Source: Mucilaginibacter_A sp041088075 (lineage in GTDB: Bacteria; Bacteroidota; Bacteroidia; Sphingobacteriales; Sphingobacteriaceae). From it: 64,000 nucleotides of DNA. How positions within the stretch are numbered: the stretch's first letter is position 1; every line of letters starts with the position of its first letter. The notes under the pieces are model-generated. The model saw only the letters and a program-made list of their open reading frames with translations, made no database searches and was not told the DNA's origin. The stretch spans positions 1 through 64,000 of the forward strand of contig NZ_JBGCVY010000063.1 in assembly GCF_041088075.1 (NCBI RefSeq). The letters run 5' to 3'. The position numbers were made by a program, and so were the translations under genes. Below, in pieces: positions 8,513-16,503 of the stretch.

Positions 8513-8754
8513 TAGGAAAACTTATTGGCAAGGTAGGCTTCTAATTCTTCCATCGAAAAAGTTGTACTTCTCCCTTCCTGTAATTCATTGATGGAAGATT
8601 TTAGCGAATCAAAATAGGGAGTGTTTTCCGACGCGTTTTCATCCTTAATGCTGATTGTAATTTCTGATTGCTGATTGCTTTTTACCCATTCTTCAATTTT
8701 TTTGAACAGGCTTAAATCAAATTCTGCTGCTGTAATTTTGAACGTAGCTTCCAT
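8512..8754 (-). CDS. Putative antitoxin partner of the YoeB-like toxin
   Basis: An 80-residue protein encoded directly upstream of the toxin with a one-base overlap, the usual order antitoxin then toxin. The sequence does not look like a typical YefM/Phd protein at its N-terminus (MEATFKITAAEFD). The C-terminal half (FDSLKSSINELQEGR, FSMEELEAYLANKF) is helical and acidic and could wrap the toxin. Antitoxin function is inferred from gene order and size. A TAAATTTG promoter element lies 22 bp upstream. Confidence 0.75.
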   Translation of the reverse strand: MEATFKITAAEFDLSLFKKIEEWVKSNQQSEITISIKDENASENTPYFDSLKSSINELQEGRSTTFSMEELEAYLANKFS

Positions 8755-8775
8755 GGTTTATAATTTCTAATCAAA

Positions 8776-8783
8776 CAAATTTA
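8776..8783 (-). promoter_or_regulatory. Putative -7 element of the YoeB-like operon
   Basis: Minus strand reads TAAATTTG, matching TAnnTTTG, 22 bp before the antitoxin ATG (8754). It overlaps the stop codon of the DUF2071 gene at 8781, so the toxin-antitoxin operon may start inside the end of the upstream gene. Confidence 0.45.
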
Positions 8784-9512
8784 AACAAAAATCTTTCCCG
8801 CAACCCGAACCGCAACTTCAGATCCTTCCGCAAAAAACGCCGAAAAAGGTTTTGCTTCGAGATAAGGTTTAAACACTGCACCGTATAAAGCTTCAATATC
8901 AGCTTCGAAGCATGCTGTTTTTACCTGCCTAATTTTCCAGGAAGGATGTTCCACCTGGTACTCCAGCGTTTTTCGGTCGTTTAGTTTGTTGTAGCCCCAG
9001 TAATGCTCAAAAATAAACAACTCGGCACTTTCGGGTTCCATTGGTTTCGCTTCATTGTTAACCACGGCACTTAACTTGTTCCATTGGTTTTTATACTTCC
9101 ACTCGTACAAAAACTCGGTTTGTTGATTAGGCAAAACAGTAAAGCGATGCTTCATGGGCATCGCTTTGTAATGTTCGTTGTATAAGTTGTTGGCCACAAC
9201 CGGAATAATGTGTTTCGGCACAATTTCACTGATAAAAACAGCACCGCGCTTCCAAGCTTTCCCATCAAAATGGCGGACATAAAAGCGCAGGTTTACTTCT
9301 TCAAAATTGATGTGCCACGGCCATTTTACACCTAAGACTTTGGTCTGGAGGAACATAAAGCCAACCATACTGACCAAAGCTTTTCTCTGCCATAAATCCA
9401 ATTCGGTTCCGGCAGGTAAATGAGGTTTCAGGATTTTTGGGTCAACTTCATAATTCAGCATTAATAAATTTTTCCATTCTGCTTGCAAAAAGCGGATTTT
9501 TGGAAGCTTCAT
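8781..9512 (-). CDS. DUF2071 (YqjF-like) protein
   Basis: A 243-residue DUF2071 family protein; relatives resemble acetoacetate decarboxylase-like folds but the function is unknown. Family features are WKNLLMLNYEVDPKILKPHLPAGTELD near the N-terminus, a GFMFLQTKV stretch and ISEIVPKHIIPVVANNLYNEHY in the middle. No signal peptide is seen, so it is probably cytoplasmic. Its ATG overlaps the stop of the M48 protease gene (TAATG), so the two are translationally coupled. Confidence 0.8.
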   Translation of the reverse strand: MKLPKIRFLQAEWKNLLMLNYEVDPKILKPHLPAGTELDLWQRKALVSMVGFMFLQTKVLGVKWPWHINFEEVNLRFYVRHFDGKAWKRGAVFISEIVPKHIIPVVANNLYNEHYKAMPMKHRFTVLPNQQTEFLYEWKYKNQWNKLSAVVNNEAKPMEPESAELFIFEHYWGYNKLNDRKTLEYQVEHPSWKIRQVKTACFEADIEALYGAVFKPYLEAKPFSAFFAEGSEVAVRVAGKIFV

Positions 9513-10309
9513 TATGGCTTATAATATTTCATGGCTTCGGGGATACGGTTTTGAATATTTACGATACGGGTTGCATCGGCCGGGTGCGTGCTTAAAAATT
9601 CGGGCTGTTGTTGACCGTTTCCTTGTGCGGCCATCCTTTTCCAAAAAGTAAGCGCGTTGTGCGGGTCGTAACCGGCCATCGCCATAAAAGTTAAGCCTAA
9701 ACGGTCGGCTTCGGTTTCCTGTGTACGGCTGTATTTCAGCATGGCCAACTGCCCAACAGTACCGTAAGATTGGTTGATGATATTGACCAAAGCGGAAGAA
9801 GAACCGCTGGCAGCCACACCAATAGCCGAACCCAAGCCTTGCGCTACATATTGCTGGGAAATACGTTCGGCCGAATGTTTGGCTATGGCATGCCCAATTT
9901 CGTGTCCCATTACGGTTGCCAGCCCGGCATCGTCTTTCGTGATTGGCAAAATACCGCTGTAAACGGCTACTTTTCCTCCGGGCATACACCAGGCGTTTAC
10001 TTCTTTACTGTCAATCAAGTTAAATTCCCATTTAAAATCGTACTGGTTGGCGTAGCCGTTATCTTTTAAATAACGTTCGATAGCAGCAGACAGCCTGCCG
10101 CCAATACGCTTAACCCGTTGTGCATCGGCATTGTTGATGACTTTGGTTTTGGGATCAGACAAAAGCTGACTATAACTTTGTGCTGCCGATTGGTTTACTT
10201 CTGCATCACTTACGGCTATAAATTGTTTACGGCCGGTAATTGGCACGCTCGAACAAGCATTTAAAACAATTACTGTTGCAAGTATTATAATTCCTTGTAA
10301 TTTTTTCAT
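9512..10309 (-). CDS. M48-family zinc metalloprotease, lipoprotein
   Basis: Envelope protease of the M48 (HtpX/BepA-like) family. With the ATG at 10309 the protein has 265 residues; an alternative GTG at 10315 adds two. Residues 1-19 form a lipoprotein signal with lipobox LNAC (Cys19). The zinc motif HEIGH gives H136, E137 and H140, and ETEADRLGL gives the third ligand E200. No TPR extension like that of BepA is present. It lies 6 bp after plsY and overlaps the DUF2071 gene, suggesting a plsY-M48-DUF2071 unit. A role in outer-membrane protein quality control is an inference. Confidence 0.88.
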   Translation of the reverse strand: MKKLQGIIILATVIVLNACSSVPITGRKQFIAVSDAEVNQSAAQSYSQLLSDPKTKVINNADAQRVKRIGGRLSAAIERYLKDNGYANQYDFKWEFNLIDSKEVNAWCMPGGKVAVYSGILPITKDDAGLATVMGHEIGHAIAKHSAERISQQYVAQGLGSAIGVAASGSSSALVNIINQSYGTVGQLAMLKYSRTQETEADRLGLTFMAMAGYDPHNALTFWKRMAAQGNGQQQPEFLSTHPADATRIVNIQNRIPEAMKYYKP

Positions 10310-10315
10310 AAACAC

Positions 10316-10963
10316 TTAAACTGTTTTCTTCTTAAAAAAGTTTACTTTAGATTCTTTTCCTTTCATCAAACGTTCGATATTTTTTTGATGCGTAACCAAA
10401 ATCAGCACACAAATACACATGCCGTAAACGATGATGGAACGCACCGAAACATGAAAAATAAAGATGGTACTGAGCGGAAAAGTAAAACCGGCCGCAATAG
10501 AACTTAGTGATACGTAGCGGGTTATCAGCAACACGATCAGGAACACTAAAATGCAAATTAAGGAAGCCTGAACGTGTACAGCCAGGATCATCCCGGTTAA
10601 AGTGGCAATCCCTTTTCCACCACGAAAGCCGGCAAAAACCGGGAACAAATGGCCCATAACGGCAGTAATGCCCAAAGCCAATTGGTAGTTTACAAATTGG
10701 ACGGAGTGGTGCGGCCCGGTGATGGACATCCCAATCAAATAAGCCAGGTTGGTGGCCGTCCACCCTTTTAAAATATCAATCAGCATCACCGGGATGCCTG
10801 CTTTTTTTCCCAAAACACGAAACGTATTGGTTGCGCCTGCATTTCCGCTGCCGTATTCCCTTACATCAATACCATAAAAATATTTGCCGATCCATACTGC
10901 TGTAGGGATTGACCCTAACAGGTAAGCCAAAATCAGTGCAGAAAGGGAATATACGCTTATCAT
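10316..10963 (-). CDS. plsY: Acyl-phosphate:glycerol-3-phosphate acyltransferase PlsY
   Basis: Inner-membrane enzyme that makes lysophosphatidic acid from acyl-phosphate and glycerol-3-phosphate, the first acylation of phospholipid synthesis. 215 residues with several hydrophobic segments. The signature GSGNAGATN with upstream LGSIPTAVWIG is near the N-terminus, and GHLFPVFAGFRGGKGIAT is the second conserved motif. The last about 20 residues are Lys-rich. It appears to be first in a unit with the M48 protease. Confidence 0.95.
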   Translation of the reverse strand: MISVYSLSALILAYLLGSIPTAVWIGKYFYGIDVREYGSGNAGATNTFRVLGKKAGIPVMLIDILKGWTATNLAYLIGMSITGPHHSVQFVNYQLALGITAVMGHLFPVFAGFRGGKGIATLTGMILAVHVQASLICILVFLIVLLITRYVSLSSIAAGFTFPLSTIFIFHVSVRSIIVYGMCICVLILVTHQKNIERLMKGKESKVNFFKKKTV

Positions 10964-11020
10964 CTCAATGCAATGATAATAAAATTGCCTTGTAGGCTGT
11001 TTTTAATTGCATAAAAAATA

Positions 11021-11866
11021 TCACGAGACTGCTTTTAAGCTTAGATCCAGGCTTTTAACCGAATGCGTTAGCGCTCCGGAAGAAATATAATCTACGCCGG
11101 TTGTGGCATATTCAGCAATGTTTTCGAGTGTAATGCCGCCGGAAGCTTCGGTAATAAAACGCTTGTTGACCAATTTTACCGCTTCTTTTAAGTCACTGAT
11201 CGAGAAGTTGTCCAGCAAAATCCGGTCGGCACCGCCTTCTTCGATCACTTCCTGCAACTCTTTTAAGTTACGCACTTCAATCTCGATTTGTAGTTTCCGG
11301 TTATGGCTGATCAGATATTGGCGTGCTTCTTTTATCGCCTGTTTTATGCCGCCTGCATAATCCACATGGTTGTCTTTGATCAAAATCATATCGTACAAAC
11401 CAAAACGATGGTTTACGCCGCCGCCAATGCGTACTGCCCACTTCTCGAGATATCGCATTCCGGGTGTCGTTTTGCGCGTATCCAACAATTTCACACCGCT
11501 GTTTTTTACCAACTGCACAATTTGGTTGGTTTTTGTGGCAATGCCCGACATCCGCTGCATACAATTCAACACCAAACGTTCGGCTTTTAAAATGCTTTGT
11601 GCCCGGCCTTCTACATATAAAACAATATCTCCGGGCTGGATATGCGTACCGTCTTTCAACAAAACATCAACTTTTAACCCGGCATCAACTGTGGTAAATA
11701 TTTGCAAGGCCAGTTCAACGCCCGCCAAAACGCCTGCTTCTTTTACCAGTAATTTTGCTTTGCCTTGAGCCTCTGCCGGGATGGTTGCCAGCGAAGTATG
11801 ATCACCATCGCCAACATCTTCTGCCAGTGCCTGGTTGATAAAATTTTGTATCAGTATTAAATCCAA
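11021..11866 (-). CDS. nadC: Quinolinate phosphoribosyltransferase (nicotinate-nucleotide pyrophosphorylase)
   Basis: Converts quinolinate and PRPP to nicotinate mononucleotide, the last step of de novo NAD precursor synthesis. 281 residues, normal for type II NadC. Recognisable motifs are EDVGDGDHTS near the N-terminus, LNCMQRMSGIAT, DTRKTTPGMRYLEKWAV, GGGVNHRFGLYDMILIKDNH and, near the C-terminus, EASGGITLENI. Two near copies of the repeat core lie inside the gene (about 11324 and 11735), each encoding Val/Ile-Lys-Glu-Ala. Confidence 0.96.
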   Translation of the reverse strand: MDLILIQNFINQALAEDVGDGDHTSLATIPAEAQGKAKLLVKEAGVLAGVELALQIFTTVDAGLKVDVLLKDGTHIQPGDIVLYVEGRAQSILKAERLVLNCMQRMSGIATKTNQIVQLVKNSGVKLLDTRKTTPGMRYLEKWAVRIGGGVNHRFGLYDMILIKDNHVDYAGGIKQAIKEARQYLISHNRKLQIEIEVRNLKELQEVIEEGGADRILLDNFSISDLKEAVKLVNKRFITEASGGITLENIAEYATTGVDYISSGALTHSVKSLDLSLKAVS

Positions 11867-11914
11867 CTTAGACGTTTTTTTGAGAAACCAAAAGTAACTG
11901 TTTGCGCGTATTTG

Positions 11915-12304
11915 TTAACCTTTTTCAGGCTCGATACGCAACTCTGTTAACTCCTGGTTACCGTTTGTGTTTTTAAGGGAATAAGAAATACGGAAATTTC
12001 CGCTGCTGGTATGCAATTGTATCATGGCCAAACTGAGGCTTGGATTGGTGTTGATTTTGTGGATCACTTTTACAGAAACCGGTTTATTGGCCGCAAAAAA
12101 AGCATTCAAAGCCGCTTCTGCCTGCGCCGGGCTGACTACTTTTTCATCGCCTAAAATACTTAATTCAACACTTGCCGCGCATTGTTTGCCCAGCTCTCGC
12201 GCCTGGCCCTGCTGCAACAAAGCGGCAATTTTATCAATCGGGTCTGTTAAAAAAGCTGTGCCAAAAGAAGCAATGAACAGCAAAACAATCACACTATTTT
12301 TCAT
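11915..12304 (-). CDS. DUF4783 domain protein, exported
   Basis: Small Bacteroidota protein of the DUF4783 family; function unknown. The ATG at 12304 is preferred because it opens a proper signal peptide (MKNSVIVLLFIASFGTAFL), giving 129 residues; a start at 12322 would add six. The mature part resembles an NTF2-like cone: a helical region (DKIAALLQQGQARELGKQ), then EAALNAFFAANKPVSVKVIH and strands ending FRISYSLKNTNGNQELTELRIE. It stands between nadC and the divergent gpmI. Confidence 0.8.
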   Translation of the reverse strand: MKNSVIVLLFIASFGTAFLTDPIDKIAALLQQGQARELGKQCAASVELSILGDEKVVSPAQAEAALNAFFAANKPVSVKVIHKINTNPSLSLAMIQLHTSSGNFRISYSLKNTNGNQELTELRIEPEKG

Positions 12305-12408
12305 AACCGGTTGTTGTATCAAACTGTTTAGGTATAAAACTACGGTATTTTACGCTAAATTTTATACGTTGTTTTCATTATTCGTCTATTTACTTATTCA
12401 CGATCAAG

Positions 12409-12416
12409 TATATTTG
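12409..12416 (+). promoter_or_regulatory. Putative -7 element of gpmI, possible leaderless start
   Basis: TATATTTG, a match to TAnnTTTG, ends 4 bp before the GTG start of gpmI at 12421. If used, transcription would begin at or within a few bases of the start codon, giving a leaderless or nearly leaderless mRNA. Confidence 0.4.
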
Positions 12417-12420
12417 CGCT

Positions 12421-13944
12421 GTGGAAAAAAATAAAAAAGTTGCCCTCATTATTTTAGATGGCTGGGGCTATGGTACTAACAGTCCGTCTAATGCTATCCT
12501 TGCTGCCAAAACGCCTTTTTTTAATTATTTAAAAGAAACTTATCCCAATTCTACGTTGGAAGCTTCGGGCGAAGCCGTTGGTTTGCCGGGCGGACAAATG
12601 GGCAATTCGGAAGTTGGCCATATGAATTTAGGTGCCGGAAGAGTGGTTTACCAGGAACTGGGCCGCATCCATAAATCCATTTCCGATGGTGATTTCTTTA
12701 AAAACCCTGTCCTTACCAAAGCTTTTGAGTACGCGAAGGAAAACAACAGGCAAGTCCATTTAATGGGTTTGGTTTCTGATGGCGGCGTCCACGCGCACAC
12801 CAACCATTTGAGGGCTTTGTGCGATCTCAGCCAGCAATACAACCTGCAAAAAGTTTTTATCCATGCGTTTTTAGATGGCCGCGATACCGATCCAAACTCC
12901 GGCATCAACTATATCGAAAACTTGGAAACCTATATCAAAAATACACCGATAAAAACAGCATCGGTCATTGGCCGCTATTATGCAATGGACCGCGACAACC
13001 GCTGGGAACGGGTGAAGTTAGCTTACGATTTATTGGTGAATGGTATCGGAACGCCAGTCGAAAATATTGTTGATGCCATCCGCGATTCGTACAGGGAAGG
13101 CGTTACCGATGAATTTATCAAACCGCTGGTAAAAGTTGATGCCGAAGGAAAACCGGTTGCCGTAATTGAGGAAAACGATGTGGTAATTTGCTTTAATTTC
13201 CGTACTGACCGTGGCCGGGAAATCACTTCTGCCTTAACGCAAAAACCTTTCCCGGAGCAAAACATGCACCCGTTAAAACTGAAATATGTTACGATGACTT
13301 CTTACGACGAAAGTTTTAAAGGCGTAGATGTTGTTTTTACCAAAGATGATCTGGTCAATACCATTGGCGAAGTTTTGCAATACGCCGGCAAGAACCAGAT
13401 TCGGATTGCAGAAACAGAAAAATATCCGCACGTTACATTCTTTTTTTCCGGGGGAAGGGAAAAAGAATTTGCCAACGAAAAACGTTTGCTGGTCCCTTCG
13501 CCCAAAGTTGCTACTTATGATTTGCAGCCTGAAATGAGTGCCGAAGGCATCAAAAACACCATTTTACCGGAACTGGAAAGCGGCTGGCCGGATTTTGTCT
13601 GCCTCAATTTTGCCAATCCGGATATGGTTGGCCACACCGGCGTTTTCCAGGCTGTGGTAAAAGCGGTGGAAACGGTGGATGCCTGCCTAAAAGAAGTAGT
13701 TGAAACAGGCATCAAAAATGGTTATTCTTTCATCATTATTGCCGATCATGGCAACGCGGATTATATGGTTAACGAAGACGGTTCGCCAAACACGGCGCAC
13801 ACCACCAATTTGGTTCCGTGTATTTTGGTGGATACCGATTATAAAGAAGTAAAAAGCGGCAAGCTGGGCGATATTGCACCAACCATTTTAAAGATTCTGG
13901 GTGTTGATATTCCTACTGAAATGACTGGAAATGTATTGGTGTAA
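12421..13944 (+). CDS. gpmI: 2,3-bisphosphoglycerate-independent phosphoglycerate mutase
   Basis: Interconverts 3- and 2-phosphoglycerate in glycolysis, manganese-dependent. 507 residues, normal length. The metal/nucleophile motifs are LIILDGWGYG (D13) and QMGNSEVGHMNLGAGR with nucleophile S63; HAFLDGRDTDP, GRYYAMDRDNRWER and IIADHGNAD are also present. The start is GTG; no ATG lies nearby in frame. A core variant TAAAAACAGCAT (12950-12961) lies in the coding region within the conserved ASVIGRYY stretch. The next gene starts inside its last 14 bases. Confidence 0.97.
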   Translation: MEKNKKVALIILDGWGYGTNSPSNAILAAKTPFFNYLKETYPNSTLEASGEAVGLPGGQMGNSEVGHMNLGAGRVVYQELGRIHKSISDGDFFKNPVLTKAFEYAKENNRQVHLMGLVSDGGVHAHTNHLRALCDLSQQYNLQKVFIHAFLDGRDTDPNSGINYIENLETYIKNTPIKTASVIGRYYAMDRDNRWERVKLAYDLLVNGIGTPVENIVDAIRDSYREGVTDEFIKPLVKVDAEGKPVAVIEENDVVICFNFRTDRGREITSALTQKPFPEQNMHPLKLKYVTMTSYDESFKGVDVVFTKDDLVNTIGEVLQYAGKNQIRIAETEKYPHVTFFFSGGREKEFANEKRLLVPSPKVATYDLQPEMSAEGIKNTILPELESGWPDFVCLNFANPDMVGHTGVFQAVVKAVETVDACLKEVVETGIKNGYSFIIIADHGNADYMVNEDGSPNTAHTTNLVPCILVDTDYKEVKSGKLGDIAPTILKILGVDIPTEMTGNVLV

Positions 13945-14485
13945 ATCTTTCACTTTTCGTTTTGCGGTTACGGCTTTGCTTTTTGCTTTCGCTTCCTGCA
14001 AACCAGAAGTGCAGCAAAGCAAAAATTCGTATTTCGACCTGACTTCTTATTTCGGTGCCGAAACAAAAAAGCTGGCCAACGCCAATTTTAGTGTGGTAAA
14101 AACAGTATCGAGAAATGGCGATGCCGAAACGAAAACCATTAAAATTGATAACTGGCCGGGCGAACTTTCCGTTTTTTCGGAATCCAACATCAACAAACCT
14201 TCCTGGAAAAACAGTTATAAAACCACCACTTCTGGTGATATCACCATTTACAAAGCGTTGGAACCTGATTTAAAAACCAGGGAAATCATCCTGAAAAAAG
14301 ACAACGACAAAGTGGTTTACCTGATGATTTTTAATGTAACCAACAACAGTTTGTTCCAAAACAAAGAAAAGCTGACGTATTATCCCGATTCGCTTTACCA
14401 GATCGAGCGCAAACAACACGTGCGTTTTCTCGGCACAAACGATTATTTGATTGAAGGGAAATTGAAGAAGTCCGTAAGTCCGTAA
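13931..14485 (+). CDS. Hypothetical lipoprotein, overlapping gpmI
   Basis: A 184-residue protein that I do not recognise. It starts 14 bp before the gpmI stop in another frame. Residues 5-23 are hydrophobic and end in FASC, a likely lipobox with Cys23. The mature part is beta-rich with many Lys and Asn. The core variant TAAAAACAGTAT (14097-14108) lies in it, preceded by CCAATTTTAGTGTG, so an almost full repeat arm is translated. The last residues, Lys-Ser-Val-Ser-Pro, and the stop lie in the octamer array; because the array shifts frame by two bases per unit, extra copies would not alter this C-terminus. Confidence 0.7.
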   Translation: MYWCKSFTFRFAVTALLFAFASCKPEVQQSKNSYFDLTSYFGAETKKLANANFSVVKTVSRNGDAETKTIKIDNWPGELSVFSESNINKPSWKNSYKTTTSGDITIYKALEPDLKTREIILKKDNDKVVYLMIFNVTNNSLFQNKEKLTYYPDSLYQIERKQHVRFLGTNDYLIEGKLKKSVSP

Positions 14486-14561
14486 GTCCGTAAGTCCGTA
14501 AGTCCGTAAGTCCGTAAGTCCGTAAGTCCGTAAGTCCGTAAGTCCGTAAGTCCGTAAGTCC
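14468..14561. repeat. 8-bp tandem repeat AAGTCCGT, 11 copies plus partial
   Basis: Eleven perfect copies of AAGTCCGT followed by AAGTCC. The array begins in the last codons of the lipoprotein gene and ends 4 bp before the stop of the convergent TPR gene. Perfect identity suggests it is young or unstable in copy number. Confidence 0.95.
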
Positions 14562-14565
14562 AAAT

Positions 14566-15186
14566 TTACTTCCGGCCCATGTGTTTCAACTGTTCTTTGG
14601 ATAATTCCAACAGCGAAGCAATATCCATACGTTGCGGGTCGGCATCCAGCACTTTTTGAAAATCGGCAATGGAGGCACGGAAAGCATTGGCGGCGCGGGC
14701 TTTATCGTAAAAACCAGAGTTTTTAACCAGCTTAAACAGGCCGTAATCTTTGTAGGCAATTCCCCGGTTTTGGTAATTTTTCAAATCAGTTGGGTTGAGG
14801 GAAGCCGCTTTGCTAAAATCCAATATCGAACCTAAAAAGTACTTTTCTTTCTCGGCTGGTGTTACCAAATTATCGCCTGCTAAATGCCCTTTTGCCCTTG
14901 CCCGGTAATAATAAGCCGTTGCATCGGCAGGTTTTACGGCAATAACCTTGGTGTAAGTGGCGATGGATTTTTTGTAGCTGTCGCAATGGTAATACGAATA
15001 GCCCAGCATCCACAACGCGTTGGCATTGGTAGAATCGGTAATGCAGGCTTTTTCCAGATTGGCAACTGCATTTTTAAAATCACCATCAACCAGTGCCTTC
15101 TGCCCTAACCTTACGTAAGAACTTTGTGCCTGAATAGCTTCAACGGAAGAAAAAATCAGAAATCCTATAATAAAACTGTACTTCAT
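14566..15186 (-). CDS. TPR-repeat protein, exported
   Basis: A 206-residue tetratricopeptide protein with a signal peptide (residues 1-20, ending VEAIQAQ), so probably periplasmic. TPR units run from about residue 28 to 190: ALVDGDFKNAVANLEKAC, NALWMLGYSYYHCDSYKK, ATAYYYRARAKGHLA, LKNYQNRGIAYKDYG and ASIADFQKVLDADPQ. Such proteins are protein-interaction scaffolds; no partner is evident from context. It converges with the lipoprotein gene across the octamer array. Confidence 0.85.
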   Translation of the reverse strand: MKYSFIIGFLIFSSVEAIQAQSSYVRLGQKALVDGDFKNAVANLEKACITDSTNANALWMLGYSYYHCDSYKKSIATYTKVIAVKPADATAYYYRARAKGHLAGDNLVTPAEKEKYFLGSILDFSKAASLNPTDLKNYQNRGIAYKDYGLFKLVKNSGFYDKARAANAFRASIADFQKVLDADPQRMDIASLLELSKEQLKHMGRK

Positions 15187-15255
15187 CTGGGCAGCAACGT
15201 GCGATTTAACACTAATGAAACTTCTATTTTTTTAAATTATTGTAATCCTTTGTAA

Positions 15256-15263
15256 CAAAAATA
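15256..15263 (-). promoter_or_regulatory. Putative -7 element of the TPR gene
   Basis: Minus strand reads TATTTTTG, matching TAnnTTTG, about 70 bp upstream of the TPR gene start (15186). Confidence 0.35.
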
Positions 15264-15313
15264 TCATTGTTCAATTTTTAGGGCCAGGTTAAATTTTATT
15301 CGATCTATTTTAT

Positions 15314-15406
15314 ATGCTTCTTTTACCGGGTAAAAAATGGTAAACATTTGGTTTTTGATTTAAAAAATTGATACCGACACCAATTTTTATAGGGTAAAAG
15401 AAGCAT
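15314..15406. repeat. Inverted-pair repeat element (full length)
   Basis: Arm 1 (15314-15342) begins ATGCTTCTTTTACC; arm 2 (15378-15406) begins CACCAATTTTTATAG and ends TAAAAGAAGCAT. The 35-nt loop, read on the minus strand, contains AAATCAAAAACCAAATG, homologous to the loop of the element at 14-105. It follows the LpxR-like gene (stop at 15473, minus strand) and may serve as its terminator. Confidence 0.9.
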
Positions 15407-15472
15407 GAACACCAACCCTGAAATTTTGAAAGATTTCGTATTAATTTGAACAAATACTTGATATTCAATAAG

Positions 15473-16429
15473 TTAGTTAAACCGGTATAAAAAAGTTGCC
15501 GTTCCCCACTGATGTGTTTTTACCATCGCTTTAACTTCGCGCGTTCTAAAAATGGCGGCCAGATTAAATGCCCATCTTCCGGCGGTTAAATTTCCGCCCA
15601 GTTCCTGGCTAAAAACTAAAGGTTTAATTGCACCAGTTATTTCCGGCGGCGTTGGGTCTTTTTCAAATAAACCGCCTTGCACCGTTGCATCGTAAGCATT
15701 GTAGTTTAAGGTTGGTTTGAGGTAGAAGAAAAACTCCCTCTGGTGTGCTTCTTTTACCGACCTATTTTTGGCAACCAAACCCGAAGTGCTGACCGAATGA
15801 TAAAGCGGGTTAAACTCGCCGAAACGCAAAGTAAGCCCAAAACCTGCGCCGGTAAAAGTGGTGCCGAGGTTTCCATAGGCATTTCCCGCAACATCAAACC
15901 AATCTTTTCTGAAAAAAAGCTGATCATAATTGGCCGAAAAATTCACCCCTAAATTATTTTTGATCTGGTACTGCCAGCCCTGCGGTTTATAAAATCCCAA
16001 CAAATTATGGATAAATTCCTGTGCTTGCCGGCCTAAAGCTGCTGGTCCGGTTACGCCAACTTGCAAGCCCAATTTCAACGCGCTTTCGTTTTTATAGAGA
16101 TATTGCAAGTTGCTGCCCACGTACAAATATCCTGCAAAAGGGCGGTCAACATACTTTGTAGCAGGAGTAAAAGCCGATTGCGCATTGTACATTTTTTGCC
16201 CGGCCTCGAAACCTAAAACTTTGCCAAACAGGTTTGCTTTTGAAGTGTCGGTTTGCAAAGCGTGGCGAAAATAAAGAAACAAGCCATTGGTGTAATATCG
16301 GTCGGAACCTTGTGCGAGATAAGCATCGTTATCGGTTTGAAAACCTGCTTCGTTTTGAAAGTTCCGTTGTTGGGCTTGCGAAAAAATGCACGATAAAAGA
16401 AGTATGGAGAATAAATAGGTAAATTTCAT
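15473..16429 (-). CDS. LpxR-like lipid A deacylase (DUF2219 family)
   Basis: Predicted outer-membrane beta-barrel that removes the 3'-acyloxyacyl chain of lipid A, as described for LpxR of Salmonella. 318 residues with a signal peptide (residues 1-19, ending SQAQ). The mature N-terminus has the family pattern QTDNDAYL (N34, D35), DRYYTNGL (T47), RPFAGYLYVGS and GPAALGRQAQEFIH (H141), which fit the conserved catalytic Asn/Asp/Thr and His. The C-terminus ends in aromatic strands (TFLYRFN). Two core variants lie in it: 15745-15756, within a predicted loop, and 16394-16405, in the signal peptide. Lipid remodelling is inferred from family. Confidence 0.8.
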   Translation of the reverse strand: MKFTYLFSILLLSCIFSQAQQRNFQNEAGFQTDNDAYLAQGSDRYYTNGLFLYFRHALQTDTSKANLFGKVLGFEAGQKMYNAQSAFTPATKYVDRPFAGYLYVGSNLQYLYKNESALKLGLQVGVTGPAALGRQAQEFIHNLLGFYKPQGWQYQIKNNLGVNFSANYDQLFFRKDWFDVAGNAYGNLGTTFTGAGFGLTLRFGEFNPLYHSVSTSGLVAKNRSVKEAHQREFFFYLKPTLNYNAYDATVQGGLFEKDPTPPEITGAIKPLVFSQELGGNLTAGRWAFNLAAIFRTREVKAMVKTHQWGTATFLYRFN

Positions 16430-16455
16430 TGGGCTTAAAAAGCCTAAACATAAGA

Positions 16456-16482
16456 AAAGCCGGAGGGATAATCTTCGGCTTT
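16456..16482 (-). terminator. Rho-independent-like terminator
   Basis: Stem AAAGCCGGAG / CTTCGGCTTT with a short loop, between the outer-membrane protein gene (stop 16504, minus strand) and the LpxR-like gene. It fits a terminator for the former. Confidence 0.6.
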
Positions 16483-16503
16483 AAACATATTGACGATCAA
16501 ATG

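Noticed and set aside
14270..14563. Minus-strand 97-residue frame with a Asp-Leu-Arg-Thr-Tyr-Gly-Leu-Thr repeat
   Set aside because: The repetitive N-terminus is the octamer array translated, and the rest is antisense to the lipoprotein gene.
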